From: CAYJLW01 sp964370965
GTDB taxonomy: Bacteria; Actinomycetota; Acidimicrobiia; UBA2766
Direction of reading: 5' to 3'
DNA length: 58,830 bases
Assembly (NCBI GenBank): GCA_964370965.1
Contig: CAYJLW010000016.1
Span: 1-58,830 of the forward strand
Of this stretch, positions 57,092-58,830 are shown one piece after another (position 1 is the first letter of the stretch; each line of letters starts with the position of its first letter). The notes beneath the pieces are model-generated. The model was not told where the DNA came from. It was given only the letters and a program-made list of their open reading frames with translations, and did not search any database. The position numbers and the translations under genes were made by a program.

Positions 57092-58731
57092 CCACCACCG
57101 AGACCGCACAGGACACGAACGCCGGAGCGTCCCCGGCGGCGTCCCCGGGGACCGGCGCCCCGCGGGACCCGAGGCGTTGGTGGGTGCTGGGCGCCATGTG
57201 CTTCGCGCTCTTCATGGCGATGCTGGACAACACGGTCGTGAACGTGGCCATCCCGACGATCCGCAAGGACCTGAACGCGAGCCTGAGCCACATCCAGTGG
57301 ATCGTCGACGCCTACACGCTCGCCTTCGCCTCCCTCATGCTCACCGGCGGCGCCCTCGGAGACATCTTCGGGCGCAAGAAGGCCTTCGTGGGCGGGCTCG
57401 CCGTGTTCTCCGCGGGTTCCGTGGTCGCCGCCCTCGCGCCCACGTCCGGTTGGCTGATCGCCGGGCGCACCCTCACCGGCATCGGTGCCGCGCTCCTCAT
57501 GCCGGGGACGCTCGCCATCATCACCGCCACCTTCGACGAAGCCGAGCGGCCCATGGCGATCGGCACGTGGGCGGGCTTCTCCGGCCTCGCCCTCGCTCTC
57601 GGCCCCGTCATCGGGGGGACGATGGTGGAACGGATCGGGTGGCAGTCGGTCTTCTGGCTGAACGTCCCGATCGGCGTCGTCGGTGTCGTCGTGGCCGTCC
57701 TCGTCGTGCGGGAGTCCCGGGACACCTCCGGCACGCGCAAGCTCGACCCCTTGGGCCTCGTCCTCGGGTCGGCGATGCTCTTCGCCCTCGTCTACGGCCT
57801 CATCGAGGCGAACACCAAGGGCTGGGGGGATCCCGTGATCCTGGGCTCGTTCGCGGTGGCGGCGGGCCTGTTCGTGCCCTTCGTCATCTGGGAGCGCCGG
57901 GTGGCGTCACCCATGATCAACCTCCGCTTCTTCCGGAACGCCACCTTTGCCAGCGCCAACTCCGTGGCGTTCATCGTGAGCTTCGCCATGTTCGGGATCT
58001 TCCTCTACATCTCGCTCTTCATCCAGAACGTGCAGGGATACTCACCTGCCGCCGCCGGGGTGCGGTTCCTGCCCATGACCCTCATGATCATCATGTTCGC
58101 CCCCCTCGCCGGGCGCATGTCGGGGCGGATCGGCTCCAGCCGGCTCATGGCCCTGGGTCTCGGGTCCTGCGCCGTGGGCCTCTTCTTCCTCTCCGGCATC
58201 CGTGTGGACACCCCGTACAGCCACCTGGTGTGGCAGATGATGCTCATGGGCTTCGGGATGGCTCTCGTCATGTCGCCCATGACGGCGGCGGTCATGCAAT
58301 CCGTCGACACCCGCATGGCAGGGATCGCCTCGGCGACCACGAACACGTCCCGGGAGGTGGGCGGCACCTTCGGTGTGGCCCTTCTCGGCACGATCGTCTC
58401 GAGCCTCGCCTCGGCGGCGTTCCCCGGCGAGCTCGCCAAGACCGCCGTGCCCCCGGAGCTGCGGGCGAAGCTCGTGTCGGCCTTCGACGTGCTGGGGGCG
58501 GGGTCCACGCGGCCCCCGAAGGGGCTCCCGCCGGAGCTCGGCAGGGACGTCATGGCCGCAGCCCAGCGGGCCTTCACCCACGGCATCGGCCGCGCCATGC
58601 TGGTGTCGGCGGCGATGTGCCTCCTGGGCGCCGTCGTGTCGGCCGTGTTCGTGCGCACCCGCCACGGTGACGCGCTCCTCACATCTCCTCCCGGCGCGCA
58701 CGCCGGAGGGGAGGTCCCCTCGCCGGACTGA
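57088..58731 (+). CDS. MFS drug/H+ antiporter, DHA2 (EmrB/QacA) family
   Basis: Encodes 547 residues from GTG 57088. Fourteen hydrophobic segments are visible. Family motifs: LDNTVVNVAIPTIRKDL (TM1, about residues 46-62), WIVDAYTLAFASLMLTGGALGDIFGRKKAF (split; TM2 and motif A, about 71-100), GRTLTGIGAALLMPGTLAI (motif B region, about 130) and GLALALGPVIGGTMVERIGWQSVFW (split; motif C, about 168-192). It expels cationic or hydrophobic compounds using the proton gradient. Downstream is palindrome copy C, likely the operon terminator. Confidence 0.95.
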   Translation: MTTTETAQDTNAGASPAASPGTGAPRDPRRWWVLGAMCFALFMAMLDNTVVNVAIPTIRKDLNASLSHIQWIVDAYTLAFASLMLTGGALGDIFGRKKAFVGGLAVFSAGSVVAALAPTSGWLIAGRTLTGIGAALLMPGTLAIITATFDEAERPMAIGTWAGFSGLALALGPVIGGTMVERIGWQSVFWLNVPIGVVGVVVAVLVVRESRDTSGTRKLDPLGLVLGSAMLFALVYGLIEANTKGWGDPVILGSFAVAAGLFVPFVIWERRVASPMINLRFFRNATFASANSVAFIVSFAMFGIFLYISLFIQNVQGYSPAAAGVRFLPMTLMIIMFAPLAGRMSGRIGSSRLMALGLGSCAVGLFFLSGIRVDTPYSHLVWQMMLMGFGMALVMSPMTAAVMQSVDTRMAGIASATTNTSREVGGTFGVALLGTIVSSLASAAFPGELAKTAVPPELRAKLVSAFDVLGAGSTRPPKGLPPELGRDVMAAAQRAFTHGIGRAMLVSAAMCLLGAVVSAVFVRTRHGDALLTSPPGAHAGGEVPSPD

Positions 58732-58743
58732 CGCTGCGCGGTC

Positions 58744-58789
58744 AAACTGATGCTGTTGTCCCGGCATTCCGGGACAACAGCATCTGTTT
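58744..58789. repeat. Dispersed palindrome, copy C
   Basis: AAACTGATGCTGTTGTCCCGG and its mirror CCGGGACAACAGCATCTGTTT (split arms) pair over 20 of 21 bases around a CATT loop. It shares the core TGATGC(C/T)GTTGTCCCGG with copies A and B and lies 13 bp after the MFS stop. Confidence 0.85.
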
Positions 58790-58830
58790 GCGGGGCGGCT
58801 GCGGGGGCGGCTGCGGGGGCGGCTGGGGGG

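Overview
The window is very GC-rich (roughly 70% or more), uses many GTG and TTG starts, has tightly overlapping genes (ATGA/GTGA junctions) and several TANNNT -10 boxes placed 7-10 nt before a start codon. This points to an actinomycete-type bacterium (Actinomycetota; an acidimicrobial-like lineage is my guess). It looks like a scaffold from a draft or metagenome assembly: there are two 10-N gaps (5402-5411, 33458-33467) embedded in poly-G/poly-C runs that look artefactual.

Layout. 0.1-5.2 kb: a 1,693-residue exported protein with a C-terminal PKD-like domain. 5.6-7.1 kb: a UbiB/ABC1 kinase-like protein. 7.1-11.8 kb (minus): a PadR-type regulator, a degenerate ABC ATPase, a ten-helix FtsX-type permease and an intact ABC ATPase. 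11.9-15.9 kb: an isoprenoid cluster (polyprenyl diphosphate synthase, geranylgeranyl-reductase-like flavoprotein with a long extra C-terminus, UbiA prenyltransferase, small Cys protein). 16.1-27.7 kb: an RHS polymorphic-toxin island. It holds a 2,439-residue secreted RHS protein, a probable immunity membrane protein, an IS21-type transposase remnant, a 961-bp near-perfect duplication of the RHS core carrying a different C-terminal tip, a lipoprotein, and a TPR-like protein. 27.7-29.3 kb: two small toxin-antitoxin modules and a fragment of a second ubiB-like gene.

29.4-35.8 kb is housekeeping: hemerythrin-like protein, the ilvBN operon behind a Val-rich leader peptide and attenuator, a NifU-N protein and a thiolase. 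35.9-45.9 kb is the most unusual block. A type III-like restriction helicase/nuclease gene and its DNA methyltransferase gene are separated by two tandem copies of an MNT-HEPN (nucleotidyltransferase antitoxin / HEPN toxin) module, all overlapping as one operon. In the first HEPN copy the RX4HXY arginine is proline, and the restriction protein carries EVSG where its PD-(D/E)xK nuclease motif would have ExK. A large uncharacterised protein lies divergently upstream and a NERD-domain membrane protein lies downstream.

46-58.8 kb: aldehyde dehydrogenase, YceI-like protein, tandem duplicated methyltransferases, a SufR-like Cys-rich regulator, a family 2 glycosyltransferase, a GH38 alpha-mannosidase, an RpiB-like isomerase, a GYD-domain protein, two small proteins, RNase HII, and a TetR/MFS drug-efflux pair with a perfect palindromic operator. 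A family of about 50-bp dispersed palindromes sits at the 3' ends of genes (35765, 45921, 58744), and the second assembly gap appears to lie inside another copy.
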